The position numbers were made by a program, and so were the translations under genes. The notes under the pieces are model-generated. The model saw only the letters and a program-made list of their open reading frames with translations, did not search any database and was not told the DNA's origin. Shown here piece by piece: positions 1 through 11,439 of a stretch of 64,000 bases of DNA. Numbering within the stretch: the first letter of the stretch is position 1; each line of letters opens with the position of its first letter. Source of the stretch: Anaeramoeba flamelloides (taxonomy: Eukaryota; Metamonada; Anaeramoebidae); contig JANTQA010000012.1 in assembly GCA_027625915.1 (NCBI GenBank), positions 3,866,501 through 3,930,500 of the forward strand, in the 5' to 3' direction.

Positions 1-1010
1 AATTCAATCAAAGATCAGATCAAAAGATTTTCATTGTATTTTTTATTTTAATTTGGTTGACAGATGGATCGATCCTTTAGATAAACAACAATAGTAATAA
101 CAAAAGGTAAATCATTATTTTATCAGTAGATTGTTGTATTATAAATTGCTATAAATTATAAACGCTTTTAAAAGTTCCAACCCTTCATGCGTTCTTTAAA
201 GAAGGTGTCTTCGGTTAAATCATTTTATTTATTCTCAGAAAGTTTTAAGGAGATGGGTAATGTTTCAAAAGCTTTCTCAATAACCTATCCACAATATTAC
301 TAATTATAAAGATTGTACGTACAATTATTTTCTTGTTTTTATTCTTCTTCTTCTCTTATCTTTGGCATTGCACAAAAAAATCAGCTCGGGTTTAAGGACT
401 TTTTTTGATCAATTGATCACTAATAAGAAGGAAAATCCCAATTTCTTTATTCTTTTGATTGTTTAACTTGTGGAGATGAATACCCCCATTTTAAAAAACA
501 CACATCTATTTTATATTCAGGTACATTTTCTGAATGGGGGCTTTTGTTGATTGATCTTAATATTCAGAGGAGATTTTAATTTTTAGGGTTGAAAAAAAAA
601 TGAAAAGAAAAAATTTTTTATAAAGTACAAAAAATCTTAAAACCATTTTCCGAAATTTCTGTTTTTCAAATATTCCAAACATTTGAAGACAGATTATAAT
701 CCTTTCAGCCATTTTATAACATTTTTAAAGCGGTGAAACGCGTTGTAAAAGTCTCAAATCTTTTTAAAAGTCAAAATCTTTTTAAAAGTCAAGATAGATT
801 TTTTACAAATTAATTTCAAAAAAATAATTTTTTATTTTTTCGCGATAATTATTTAATCGCTATAAATGAATTTTTATATTTTTCGCGAAAAAGTTTATCA
901 CGATAATATGGGGTATCGCTACTTTGTGATATATCGCAATTTTTTTTAATATTATCGTGAATATATTATTAATATCGTTCTATTATATGTTATCTTCAAA
1001 ACCTCTTATT
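1..1010. repeat. Large dispersed repeat, copy A (cut by window start)
   Basis: This stretch matches 35640-36790 in the same order. Both begin with a GATCAGATCAAAA segment, then a CAACCC..GTTCTTTAA block, a GTTGTAAAAGTCTCAAA block near 740, and a terminal zone rich in CGCGATAA/TATCGTGA motifs (840-960). The two copies are diverged, so the insertions are old. No coding sequence was seen. The CGCGATA-type terminal zone is also present at the far left of copy B (35400-35540), so these are probably its inverted, internally repetitive ends. The family is not recognised; a foldback-like DNA element is a guess. Confidence 0.7.
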
Positions 1011-1189
1011 TAAAAAGAATATAAATTAATGGGATAAAAATAATCCAATTAAACAGATCAAAAATTTTTGACTTTTATTTTACGAATAATCATATTTAGA
1101 ATAACAATTTTTAATAATTTCCTTGTTCTAAAAACTAATTAATTTGAATATTTCATTATATGTTCTCTATACACTTAAATTGTGAAAAG

Positions 1190-2348
1190 CTTTACAAACC
1201 ATGCATCATCAAGGCCAATTGAAGAATTAACCCCCGACGATGAAGATTTTAAAAAAAAATTATCCGAAATCACTGATGATTTGATGAAATTTCAAGAAGT
1301 GATGAAATACCATGAATCTACTTTAGTTCAAACAGTTAAAAAAATGAATGAGATAATTCCCTTTGAAAATAATATCAGAAGACCATTTTTCCATATCAAG
1401 CCATTAGATACAAAGGAAATCATGAATTGGAACCAATATTTAAACTTTGTCGAAGATAAATACCAAGAGAGCAAAAATGAAAGTAATGAAGAATTTGTGA
1501 TTCGGGTTTATGAAAGATGCCTAATCCCATGTGTATTATATCCAAATTTTTGGAAAAGATATGCCTTTTTTTTTGAAAACAACAATAAAATTGATAAGGC
1601 AAGATCAATCTTTTCAAGGGCCACTGAAAGTGTTGTTCAAAATAGGCCATCAATTTTCATTGCGTTTGCAGAATTTGAAGAAAGACAAAAGAACTTTGAT
1701 AGGGTGAACAAAATATTTGAAGGTTCAATGAAACATTTCAAAGATAAGGCCTATGAAATATACATCTTAAAAACCTTATTTGAAAAACGGCAATTAAAAA
1801 AAGATGAAAAGCAAGAAGAAAAAATTCTTCTCATCTATGAAAAGGCAATGCAAGAATGCACCGATAATGATAATTCAATTATGGTGTTGTCAATATCAAT
1901 GAGCCAATATCTATCATATCGCGCAACAATTGCAAACGAAACCCTGGATTTTAAAAATGAGAAAATTTTGATAAATAAAGGTCGAAATATTTTAAATAAG
2001 GCTTTTAAGGCTTCGCCCAAATACAAGAAATTATGGACAGCGATCATTAATTATGAAATTTTGCACGGAGAAGAGCAAATCTATCAAAATTGCCAATTTT
2101 TATATCAACAAATATTCATGGACCCTTGCCCTTTAACACAAAAAGACCAACTGTCAATCATACCTTTATTAATAGATCTCTGTTTAAACCACTCAAGCGA
2201 TATCAAAATCGTAAATAAACTTGAAAAATTGTTATATAGAAACACTTTATATCATGTTAAACTTGGTTATGACCAATCTTTCGAATTATATGAAGGCGAG
2301 CCCACAATAGTTAATAAACAAACAATCATAAATATTCAACAAAAATAA
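1190..2348 (+). CDS. PRPF39: Prp39-like U1 snRNP splicing factor, C-terminal half (3' exon)
   Basis: Prp39 is a HAT/TPR-repeat protein of the U1 snRNP that helps recognise 5' splice sites. The frame encodes about 386 residues matching the C-terminal half of Prp39: the conserved RRPFFHIKPLD linker motif (about residues 66-76), then ERCLIPCVLYPNFWKRYA and following HAT helices (KARSIFSRA, FEERQKNFDRVNKIFE). The frame is closed upstream by TAA at 1176, and the first in-frame ATG (1284) would cut into the conserved part, so the sequence most likely starts at a splice acceptor; AAAAG ending at 1189 is the best candidate. The N-terminal HAT half (about 300 residues in homologues) is not in the window. 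It presumably lies before base 1, across an intron containing repeat copy A. A truncated gene is the alternative. Stop TAA 2346-2348. Confidence 0.85.
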
Positions 2349-2395
2349 TAATACAATAATTCGTTATTTTAATCAATTTATTTTTTTCATCTATT

Positions 2396-2426
<31 letters not shown>

Positions 2427-2904
2427 TTGAGTTTTGGCGGTTAAAACCTTTTTTGAAAAAGTAAAAAATAAATTTCTTTTGTGTGAAATTGTTTGAGTTT
2501 GCAATTTGTCCTACAAAAATCTTTTAGATACCCAATTTTAGAAATTAAAAGTTTTAAAACAAAGTAGAATTTTCACATGATATACCTTTAACAATTTTTT
2601 TTTTTTTTTTTTTTTTTCAAAAGTAATTTATAGGGTTTAAGTTATAATTTTTAATTTAAAAGTTATTGAGCTTTTACAAAAAACTTGTTATTATATTCAG
2701 AGTTAATGACTTGAAAATTTTGATTTTTAATCAAATGTAAAAATATTTGTCTTTTTTTTTTTTTACAAATAATTTTTATTTATTTAAACTTTAAGAAGAA
2801 AAATGTTTGAAGTTTTCTTATCTTAAATAAAAATCAAAATAAATAAGTTGTCAATTACATATTTATTTCCGTTTTTTTTTACTAGAAGTATTTTAATTTT
2901 ATGT
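2349..2904. other. Intergenic, homopolymer-rich
   Basis: Dominated by long T tracts (2400-2421, 2598-2617, 2752-2764). No open frame, repeat partner or RNA gene seen. Confidence 0.6.
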
Positions 2905-3240
2905 GAAAGAAGAGTTACAAAGGAAAAAAATTCCAGTGTTTAAATGTTATTCCAGAATACTGATATACAGTACTGTGTGTAACTTGTCAATGAAAACTTA
3001 AAAATAAGAACGAAACATGGGATATAAAGAAATGAAGAAAACTAGATAAAATATAAAAAAAAAATACAAAAATTAAATAACTATTTCCCAAACGAGCATT
3101 CCTGATTAGCAATCAAACTAAAGTAAATTCGGTTAGATTCGGGTTGTTCTTCATTAAAAAATTCTATTTTTTTTTTTTTTTTAACAATTGAATCTTAAAA
3201 AGATCTCACAGATATATTTTTTGTTGTGTAATTTTTTTTT
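2905..3240. repeat. Dispersed repeat (copies at 39135-39430 and, inverted, 28490-28625)
   Basis: The block GAAGAGTTACAAAGGAAAAA, then a CTGTG..GTAACTTG..AAAATAA stretch and a CGA(G/A)CATTC..GAT segment recurs at 39135-39430 in the same orientation and, complemented, at 28490-28625. The copies are diverged. No coding content and no family assignment. Confidence 0.6.
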
Positions 3241-3469
3241 TTTTAATTTATTTTTAATCAATTGTTTTATTGATTTTTCAAATCTAAAGGTAAATTGATA
3301 TTTATTTTTTCAAAATAATCATGAAATTGGTGATTTTGAGTTTAAATATTAAAAGGGGTATATTAAAAAATTTCTAAATTGGTATTTTTATTTTTTTTTT
3401 TTTTATTTTTGACGAGTTTTTTGATTATTTTCATTGGTGCGGAAGTTTTTACTGGTTTTAAATGAGTAT

Positions 3470-3485
3470 GGGGGGGGGGGGGGGG
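3470..3485. repeat. Poly-G tract (16 G)
   Basis: Sixteen consecutive G in a region that is otherwise nearly all A and T. Two more such tracts occur at 54544-54558 and 57244-57259. The rest of 3241-4043 shows no convincing gene; an open stretch at 3604-3903 is homopolymer-derived. Confidence 0.9.
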
Positions 3486-4043
3486 TGGAATAAAAAAAAT
3501 TGAATTTCGATTGGTGATGTTTTACTACTTAAATTGTAGAAAATAAAAAATTTTTAAATCATACTTACTAAATATTTCTAATTTTTTTTTCAAAAACCCC
3601 AATTTGAACCACCAGAAGTTTAGTGGATATTTTTTACCACTTAAAAAAAGTTATAAAAATCTACTTGGTCTTTTAATTTTTTTTTTTTTTCAAAATCCTG
3701 ACCAAAATCTAAACATACCATCTAAACCTACTCCTACCAACACTAATTTCATAAAGGCTAGTAATTTTTTTTTTTTTTCATCCCCTAAAGAAAATCGAGT
3801 ATGTATTTGTATAAGGATCAAATTAAACACTATTAACAAACTTATATATAACCTTTTAGAAATGGATTATTATATCATCAAAAAGTTCATTTTATTTTTT
3901 TGATAGGATTTTCAGTAAAAAGATTTTGATACTTCTTGTTTTGAATTTTGGGAACATATCAAAAAACAAAAAAAAAATTTGTCAAAAATAAACTAATTTT
4001 TTTTAAAAATATCACTTTTAGTATATTTTATGAGAGTTTATAT

Positions 4044-4243
4044 TACAGTCAGTTTCACTTTTAAGGCACAAACTTTCAACAAAATTTAAGGCCCAAAAAA
4101 ATCTCAAATTAAGGCACAAAATTTGAAATTTTGTTTTTTACAATTAATTTTACTCTAATTTGAATTTTGTGCTTTAATTTGAGATTTTTTGTGTGCCTTA
4201 AATGTTGTTGAAAGTTTGTGTCTTAAAAGTGAAACTGAGTGTA
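4044..4243. mobile_element. MITE family M1 (TA-CAGTCAGTT ends), copy 1
   Basis: A 200-bp near-palindrome. The left end TACAGTCAGTTTCACTTTTA is mirrored by the right end with about 70-bp arms (GGCACAAACTTTCAAC, CTCAAATTAAGGCAC). It is flanked by TA. TA target sites and CAGT-type termini are the hallmark of Tc1/mariner-superfamily elements; with no coding capacity this is a non-autonomous MITE. Sister copies: 6838-7037, 9321-9517, 55473-55643, and a decayed one at 54708-54903. Confidence 0.9.
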
Positions 4244-5170
4244 AAAAATAACTTTAAATTTTGATATTATTTTTTAAAATAAAATATATTTAAATAAAAT
4301 ATTGAATCCTATAAAATATCAATGAAATTGATCATTTATTTTTTTTTCAAAATTTTTGTTTAATTTATTGAAATTTTAACAATTAAGAAATATAACTTTT
4401 TAAATAATCAGGGTATTAATACCGAATTTTTATTATAAAAATTGGTTATTTTATCATATCTATTTATATTTTATTCTTATAATTATTAATTTGAATTAAT
4501 TTTATTTGTTTGAAAATATTTAAAAAAAGAGAAATAATCGTAAAAATAAAATATATTTAATCATTGGGTTATTAGTATTTTACTGAAACAGCTAACATTG
4601 GGTTATTAAATATTGATTAACAATAATCAAATTTAAAATTTTTTTAGGTTATAAGTTGAATTTAATAGGTTTTAAAAAAAAATATTTTACTAGAATTTTT
4701 AAAATTAATTTTTTGTTTAAAACCAATTTTTGTTCAACAAAAAGAAAAAATTTAATTGATCTGTATTTTGAATATAGAAATTATATTTTTTTCAAGTTTA
4801 AAATATCATTGTAATTTTTTTAAATTTTGTTGATTATTTATACTGTTTTATAACCAAACATTAATTACTTTATTTTTAAATTATATTTTGGTTAAAAGTA
4901 TTTATAGAAAATAATAATATTTCTTTCTTCTCACATGGAAAATATTTTTTATTGAAATTATTTAAAAATATATTGAATTATAAATGTTTTGTTTTATGAA
5001 AAAAATTGTTTAAACCTTCCAAAAAAAGGTTTCCTTTCGGAAATATTATTAAAATAAAATATTATATGTAGTAATTATATTTTTTCTTCTCATTTAAATT
5101 TCAAGATGTAGCTAAATTTTTGTGAATATGTTATTAAATTTTTAAGTAGGTTTTTAAGTTTACTAGTGCC
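4244..5170. other. Intergenic, no feature seen
   Basis: Very AT-rich sequence without a plausible reading frame, conserved repeat or RNA gene. Confidence 0.5.
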
Positions 5171-5732
5171 TTAAGGATTACAATCCATGAAACTGGACAA
5201 TATATTATCTGTGTTGGAATGTAAGGACATGTTATCTTGGTATTGATTTATCGATCCTTGACTTGAGATGAATTTTAATAGTTGTTCAAAATGGCAATTT
5301 TTGATATATTTTTTTTTTTTATGAAATCCCAATTTATGAGTGTAGGTGCGAAGAGATTGATCTATATTTAATCAGAAATATTACTTTATTAGGTATAAAT
5401 TGTTAGCATTCGTTTTCCTTTTACTTGATTACCGAAAAAAATGAATAAATTATCTAAAAGCAAGAAATAACAACAAAGATAAATAAATAAATTAATTGAA
5501 AACCCAAAAACAACATTTTTAATAATTTTCTGCCTATTTATTATTCTTAATGATACCAATTTGTCTTTAAGTAAAGAAAAAAATTAATAAATTGTAAAAA
5601 ATTGCCTTTTTTGAACCGACTATTTAATACCCATACCAACCACCAGATCGATCAGATAAGAAACAAATTAACAACTTACAACACCCTACACACGATAGTG
5701 TTGTTTGAATTTTCAGGGTTTGTCAACCTTAA
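5171..5732. mobile_element. TTAA-flanked element (piggyBac-like MITE), copy 1
   Basis: Starts TTAAGGATTACAATCCATGA and ends with the complement of TTAAGGTTGACAAACCCTGA. The arms remain alignable for about 65 bp, up to a shared GTTGT(T/A)AATTTG-type segment. The perfect TTAA at both ends is the diagnostic target site of piggyBac elements. The interior has the CGATCC..GACTTG segment shared with copies at 22285, 25363 and 30908. No transposase frame. Confidence 0.8.
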
Positions 5733-6193
5733 GTAAATTTCAAGAGTATTTAGTAAAAGTTTATTTTGCAAATACTCTTTCCTTATTTTATGAATAAACT
5801 GTAAAATTTTTGAAACTTAAAAAATACTTTTGATAACAATTGGAAAATTATTGTCGTCTGTGAAGAGGTATTTGTTTTTCAAATTTTTAAGAAAATTGTC
5901 TTGAATTGTGAAGATATCTTTAGAAATTAGATACAATAAAAAATCTACCAATTTAGAAATCATTTTTTTAATATTTTTACGTTTCGAAAAGTAATTCTTT
6001 TTTTTTTTTATTTTATTCTTGAAATTATTGACTAAATGCTTTCCTATTTACCTTTTAACAAATTAACAATTTACTTTTTTTTTCTTCTTTTCTTTTTATA
6101 AAAAAAAACAAAAAAATTTGTTCCTTTGCTTTTTTTTTCTTTTTTGATTAAAAACAATCCTATTCAAAAGATCTTAACAAAACTTAACAAATA
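5733..6193. promoter_or_regulatory. 5' flank of the P2 gene
   Basis: Contains T-rich stretches (5999-6010, 6074-6082, 6130-6139) ending in TTAACAAAACTTAACAAATA directly before the ATG. No TATA box or other element can be assigned with confidence; this is simply the only candidate promoter interval for RPLP2. Confidence 0.35.
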
Positions 6194-6535
6194 ATGCGTG
6201 TAATTACAGCTTACTTACTTTGTGTCATGGGAGGAAATGAAACCCCAGGTGTTGAAGACATCAAAAACGTCTTCAAAGCAGCCGGAATTGATGACTCTGA
6301 CAAAGATGGAAGAATTGAAAAATTTGTTGGCTTAATGAAAGGAAAAAACATTTTTGATGTCATTAATGCAGGAAAACTCCAAATGGGATCTCTTCCAATG
6401 GGAGGAATGGGCGGATCTGGCGGAAGCAGCGAAAAGAAAGAAGAAGAAAAAGAAGAAGAACCAGAACCAGAACCAGAACCAGAGTCCGAATCTGAATCAG
6501 ACGACGACATGTTTGGTGGTGGTCTTTTTGATTAA
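6194..6535 (+). CDS. RPLP2: 60S acidic ribosomal protein P2
   Basis: P2 forms the lateral stalk of the large ribosomal subunit, where P1/P2 dimers bind P0 and recruit translational GTPases. The 113-residue intronless frame has the P2 N-terminal dimerisation domain (YLLCVMGGNETPGVEDIK, residues 7-24, and MKGKNIFDVINAGKLQMGSL), a short Gly/Met hinge and an acidic tail of EPEPEP/ESESES repeats. It ends in DDDMFGGGLFD, a variant of the conserved P-protein C terminus (usually SDDDMGFGLFD), where the MGFG is MFGGG. Length fits the family. Start is the first ATG, in an A-rich context. AATAAA lies at about 6564, 30 bp past the TAA stop. Neighbours are unrelated MITEs. Confidence 0.97.
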   Translation: MRVITAYLLCVMGGNETPGVEDIKNVFKAAGIDDSDKDGRIEKFVGLMKGKNIFDVINAGKLQMGSLPMGGMGGSGGSSEKKEEEKEEEPEPEPEPESESESDDDMFGGGLFD

Positions 6536-6837
6536 ATTCAGAAATACATAAAGCAAGTAACCAAATAAAAAAAATTTACTTTATCAAGCCTTTAAAAAAT
6601 AATACACAAAACTAACGAAATAAATAAAGAGTAACAAATTTGTTCAAACTTCCTTTTTTAGAGATTTTATTTTGACCTTTTACTTTTTCTTTTCAGTGAT
6701 GTTTTTTGGGATAATAAATGAAAAATTTTCAAATTGATAACAAACAATTTTTGAAACGAAATGCTAGAGTGAAGGACTAATTCCATCTATTCCTTTGAAA
6801 TTGAAAATTTTTTTCTTTTTATTAGATTTATTTTCAT

Positions 6838-7037
6838 TACAGCCAGTTCCACTTCTAAAACACAAACTTTCAACCAAATTTGAGGCACAAAAATAATCTC
6901 AAATTGAGACACAAAATTCAAATGCTAGTAAAATTATTTGTAAAAAAAAAAATTTGAAAAAATGTGCTTTAATTTGAGATTTTTTTGTAGCTTAAATTTC
7001 ACTGAAAGTTTGTGTTTTAAAAGTGGAACTGACTGTA
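6838..7037. mobile_element. MITE family M1, copy 2
   Basis: TA-CAGCCAGTTCCACTTCTAA at the left and the complementary ..AAGTGGAACTGACTG-TA at the right; 200 bp, near-palindromic, same interior as the copy at 4044. Located 300 bp downstream of RPLP2. Confidence 0.9.
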
Positions 7038-8702
7038 TTATTAAAGCGTTTTTTAAAATTTTGAGGTACAATCTAAATTTTATGTGCTGTGAAAATTGAA
7101 ATACAATAACTTGAATAGAAAAAAGCATTTAAAAGAAATATTATTCATAATATTACAAATTTGAGGTTTTTTAAGGATTGAAAAAACACTTGTTGATCCC
7201 CAAACTTTTCTGAATTCCCAAACACAACATTAGCTAAAAACTAAAAACAATTTTGTTTATCCCTTGGCCCATTTACTTTCTAGTCCCCTTAAAGTATATT
7301 GATACCCCCACGCTAAACTCTAACATACTTTAAAAGAAAGTGAAGTGATGTGATCTTTGCATAAGGTGATTTTGATTTTCAAACCACATCAAAGTTAATT
7401 TTGCATTTTGAGTAGAAAATTGTTTTTTACAATTATAAGAAATTTTTGGAAAAAACCTTAAATTTTTAAATTTTGACAAGATCTCCAAACCCAATCTCAT
7501 TTAAAGCCAATTAATATGTTGGAAGCCATAAACTTAGCATACACGGATAATCAAATTTGGAAATATCTTAAGCGAGTAGCCCCATCACAAAACTCAATGA
7601 AATTTATATCTACGATATTTTATTCAATACTTAAGATGATATAATAGGGATAATTAAATTACTCAAACTTTGAAATGAATTTTTTACCAATCTGAATAGG
7701 TACTGCAATTTGGGAATCTCTTATTATTTTAAATTCTGGAAATCTTCCAACTCTGGGCCACTTAACTACACGTCACCAGAATTCACTAGTGGGGTAAAAA
7801 CCCAATAAAAAGATTATTAACAATAGCTAAAAATTTCACAAGCTGTGTTTAATAATGGGTATTATTTATTAATGTAGAAAAAAAAAGATAGACGAATACA
7901 AAGCCAAAACACATAATAATCACAGTAAATATTATTATATGTATGATTTTCTTTGAAAATCGAAATCAATTTTAAAGATCAATTTTGATATAAAGATAAA
8001 AAAATTTGAATTGGGCTTTTGGAAGTTTTGATTTGATTTTTATTAGAAATTTTTTTTTTTTTGTTATTTTACTGTGTTTTCTTGCAATCGAGAGAAACAA
8101 ACTGATCAAACAGTAATCAAATAGTTATTTGGCCAAATCTGGATATTTTCCAGTTTTCTATCTCTTCTGAAAGATTATATTTTCCTTTTATTGTAAAATC
8201 TTAAATCCTGGAATTTCGCAAACCTTGGAAATCGATTTTTATTTATTGTATCAATTGAAAATATTAGCAAAAAAAATTCAAAAATTTATTGATATTTTAA
8301 AGACACATTGACAATTTTGAGTAACAATTATACATTCCTTTTGTGAGGTTATGTAAACATTCGGAATATCTGAATTTGAACAATTTGATAAATGCCAAAA
8401 TTAAAAAAAAAAAAAAAATCAAAATAATTTGAGAAATTTACTGAAAACTAAAATTGAATTTAGTGTAATTTTTCTAGGGATAATGTACAAATTTTTTGAA
8501 AACACCATTTGTGTTATTACTTTGTTTTTAATGTTTTATTAGGGGTTTTATTTTAGATCTTTGCTTTTTTCAAATATTTACATTTAAATCGGATAGTTCA
8601 AAGGGAAGATTTTTATAATATAATTTTCCTGTTTTTAAGTTAAATTGAAAGTAATCAAACACCCTTCTCAAATAAAAATTCATTCAAATATTTGGGTGTT
8701 TG
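7038..8702. other. Intergenic with one short shared repeat
   Basis: No gene seen. The segment around 7788-7850 (GGGGTAAAAACCC, AAAGATTATTAA, CACAAGCTGTG) recurs at 48127-48180, so it belongs to another dispersed family. The remainder is A/T-tract sequence. Confidence 0.5.
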
Positions 8703-9675
8703 GAATATTGCAGTAAATATTGGAAAATCGAAAATACCCGAAAATTTTTTTACCAAAAAAAAAAACACTTTTTGAACAACTTTGAAGAAACTCTAGTGGC
8801 AATTTACTCAATTTAACGGAAAAATACCAATTTTACTTTCAGACAGAATAAATTTTTTGAATTTTCTACTTTAAGTTCCTCTAAAGGGTTTTTGGTACCT
8901 TTTGAGTATATTTGAGTAATTGTTGGCACTTAGTAGAGTAAGTGTATATCTATGTCAGGGTATAGTGTGGGTGTGTTAAGTTTGATATGGTTTATGTTTG
9001 TATGTTTTGGTTTAACCAATCTCTTTTATGGGATGGGAAGTTAAATAAAGTTTATACTGATTCGCTTTATATAGAGTATGGGTATGTTATGAACGATTTG
9101 ACATTACTAGGTTATTTTTAGACTGTGATTTAAGATTACAAAATTATGAGTAATGATACACAATTATATATTTTCTTTAAAAGTACATTTTCTCTCATCT
9201 TAGTTAATACCATTTCAAAATGATCAGAAATGTTACATTCATCCCAAGATACCAATTCCGTAACACGTGATGGATTAAATACTATTCCCAATTATATAAT
9301 TTTTTGAATTTTGATTTTTTTACAGTCAGTTTCAAATTTAAGACACAAACTTTCAACTAAATTTAAGCTACAAAAAAATCTCAAATTAAGGCACAAAATT
9401 TAGATTTTTTTTTTATAAATTATTTTACTAGAATTTGAATTTTGTGCTTTAATTTGAGATTTTTTTGTGCATTTAATTTAGTTGAAGTTTAGTGCCTTAA
9501 AAATGGAACTGACTGTAAAGAAAAAAAATATATTCTACAATAAAATTCGAAATTTACCTTTAAATTGAGTATATTAGTACTAGAATTTCGTCGGAGTTGT
9601 TTAATAAGTGTTTTTTTTTTTGGTGGTTGAAAAATTTTCGTGTCTTTTCGATTTTCGACTATTTTTGGGAATATT
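8703..9675. mobile_element. TIR element family M2, copy 1, with nested M1 MITE
   Basis: Inverted ends of about 50 bp (left at 8703, right to 9675) share GAAAATCGAAAA and CGAAAATTTTT(T/C)(A/A)ACC motifs. The interior aligns end-to-end with 17922-18672, including AAGATTACAAAATTATGAGT and GATACACAATT. Copy 1 contains an M1 MITE at 9321-9517 that copy 2 lacks. No convincing coding frame; a non-autonomous DNA element. Confidence 0.8.
9321..9517. mobile_element. MITE family M1, copy 3, nested in M2
   Basis: TA-CAGTCAGTTTCAAATTTAA on the left and ..AATGGAACTGACTG-TA on the right. Sits inside the M2 element; the aligned position in the other M2 copy (about 18531) is empty. Confidence 0.9.
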
Positions 9676-10606
9676 TGATAGATTAAAATATTTGAGATTG
9701 ATGGAATTGATTCATATTTTGAATTTTAATATTAAAATTAGATTTTTATTTTCTCTAATAATTTTGATATTACAGATATTTCTTTTGATTTTAATATCTA
9801 GCAAAAGGTATAATTGATATATTAGGAAACCTTGAATAATATCCCCAATTTAAAAAGTTAATGGTTACTCAATAAAATATATTTTTATCTTTAAAATGGG
9901 AAAATACTTATGAATAATTTTTGCTAATATTTCTTACGACGAAAAATAAAAATAGATTTCAAATGATTTTGTAAATCCTGTGTTTTAGATTTAGAAGAAA
10001 GTTTCATATAGGACTTCCTGAATTGGCATATGATCCAAAGTATGATGTTGATATATAACAGTATAACTTGCCAATCTTTTTTTGCATTTAACCAAAAACT
10101 AGGATTTATCCCATACTCAAAATATTGGATTACAGCAGAAAGAAAAAAAATAAATTAATGGGATGCTAACAACATAGAAAAATGAAATAGATTTATTTAA
10201 ATAAATGACAAAATAAAATTATTATTATTCGGAGAAATCAAATTGTAAATTATTGAAAAAAAATAAAGAATAAATTTGGTTTTTGAAACTTATCATAAAA
10301 AAAAATATTTTAATTTCTTTAAATTTGTAAATTCTGACTGTAATTTTTGAACATAAGTATATAATATTTTTGAAATATTTGCATTAACTCAAAATATAAA
10401 CTCGAAATTTGATGTAAATCTAAGAAAGTTTGTAAGCGTGAATTCCTATATTCCATTACCTAAGTAAGAAAATTTTGAAAAAGAATATAAAAAAAACAAG
10501 CGTTTAAGGTATTCAATTGAGTTATTAATATCAATATAAATTACAAATTATGAGAAAAAGGTAAAAAAGGTACAGATCATAACGAGATCTCTTGGTTCAA
10601 CATTAT
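9676..10606. other. Intergenic, no feature seen
   Basis: No plausible gene, repeat partner or RNA found in this stretch. Confidence 0.45.
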
Positions 10607-11385
10607 ATGAAGTGATTAGTCTCACTATAGACTTGTTTATAATTAAAATATTGTGGAATTGGGTGTAATATGATATTAGCGATACATGGGTTCAAAGGGA
10701 CTGAAGTGTTCAAATGTCTCTTCTAAATATATTATAAATATTATTGAGCAATAAATTATTACATTTTTTAATTTTGATCTCAATTAATAAAAAAGTTTCG
10801 TTTTTGATATTTTTTTTTAATTCCCTTTTAAAATCTAAAAATAGAAACCCAAAATAATATCATCCGATATTTAGAAATTGATATTTAAAACCTCAAATAT
10901 AACTTTTTTTAACTATTTTAATTTCAAAGATTGAACCCAATAATAACCACCAATAAAATGTACCAAAGATTGATTAGTTTTTTTTTCCTTTTTATAAAGC
11001 TTATTGTAACATCAATATATTTCCAATATTTCACAAATAATTGGTAAAAATGATCGATTTAGTTAATTATTTAAATTTTTAACAATTAATATACAACCCA
11101 TGACAAATTTAAGATAGATATTTTGAAACTTTCGAGTATGAATATTGATAATCCAACCTTTTAATTTATGTCGAAATACAGATTTTTTTCTGAAATTTGT
11201 TTTTTTTTATTAATACAAGGATTATTTTTAATTGATGAGGTAAACAAATATAACTACTTTAAGAATCGTTTTTTTTTTTAAGAAAGATTTCAGCCATTTA
11301 CCACTAATGTGTTTAGGTCCAATAACAAATACTTTGATCATAAGACTTTTCCTTGATAAATTTAATTAACCTAAAGTGACTAGTC
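10607..11385 (+). repeat. Dispersed repeat R3, copy A
   Basis: Aligns in the same orientation with 25752-26515 and 50950-51605. Shared landmarks include AAATAGAAAC, CTTTTTATAAAGCT, GAATATTGATAAT(C/T)CAA, ATTTAAGAAAG-like and CTTTGATC.TA.G.CTTTTCC segments. Family unknown, no reading frame. In copy A it runs directly into the decayed coding stretch at 11440-12960. Confidence 0.7.
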
Positions 11386-11439
11386 TCTATTATTTTTTTT
11401 TGACCAATTTCTAAATAAGGATTCCTTATCTATAAATAA

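Noticed and set aside
1160-1189. ATG at 1160 as the start of the Prp39 frame
   Set aside because: It is in a different frame from the conserved protein; the frame is closed by TAA at 1176, so a splice acceptor is more likely.
3604-3903. Open frame of 99 codons
   Set aside because: Built from F/N/K homopolymer runs with no start-site or splice support and no recognisable motif.
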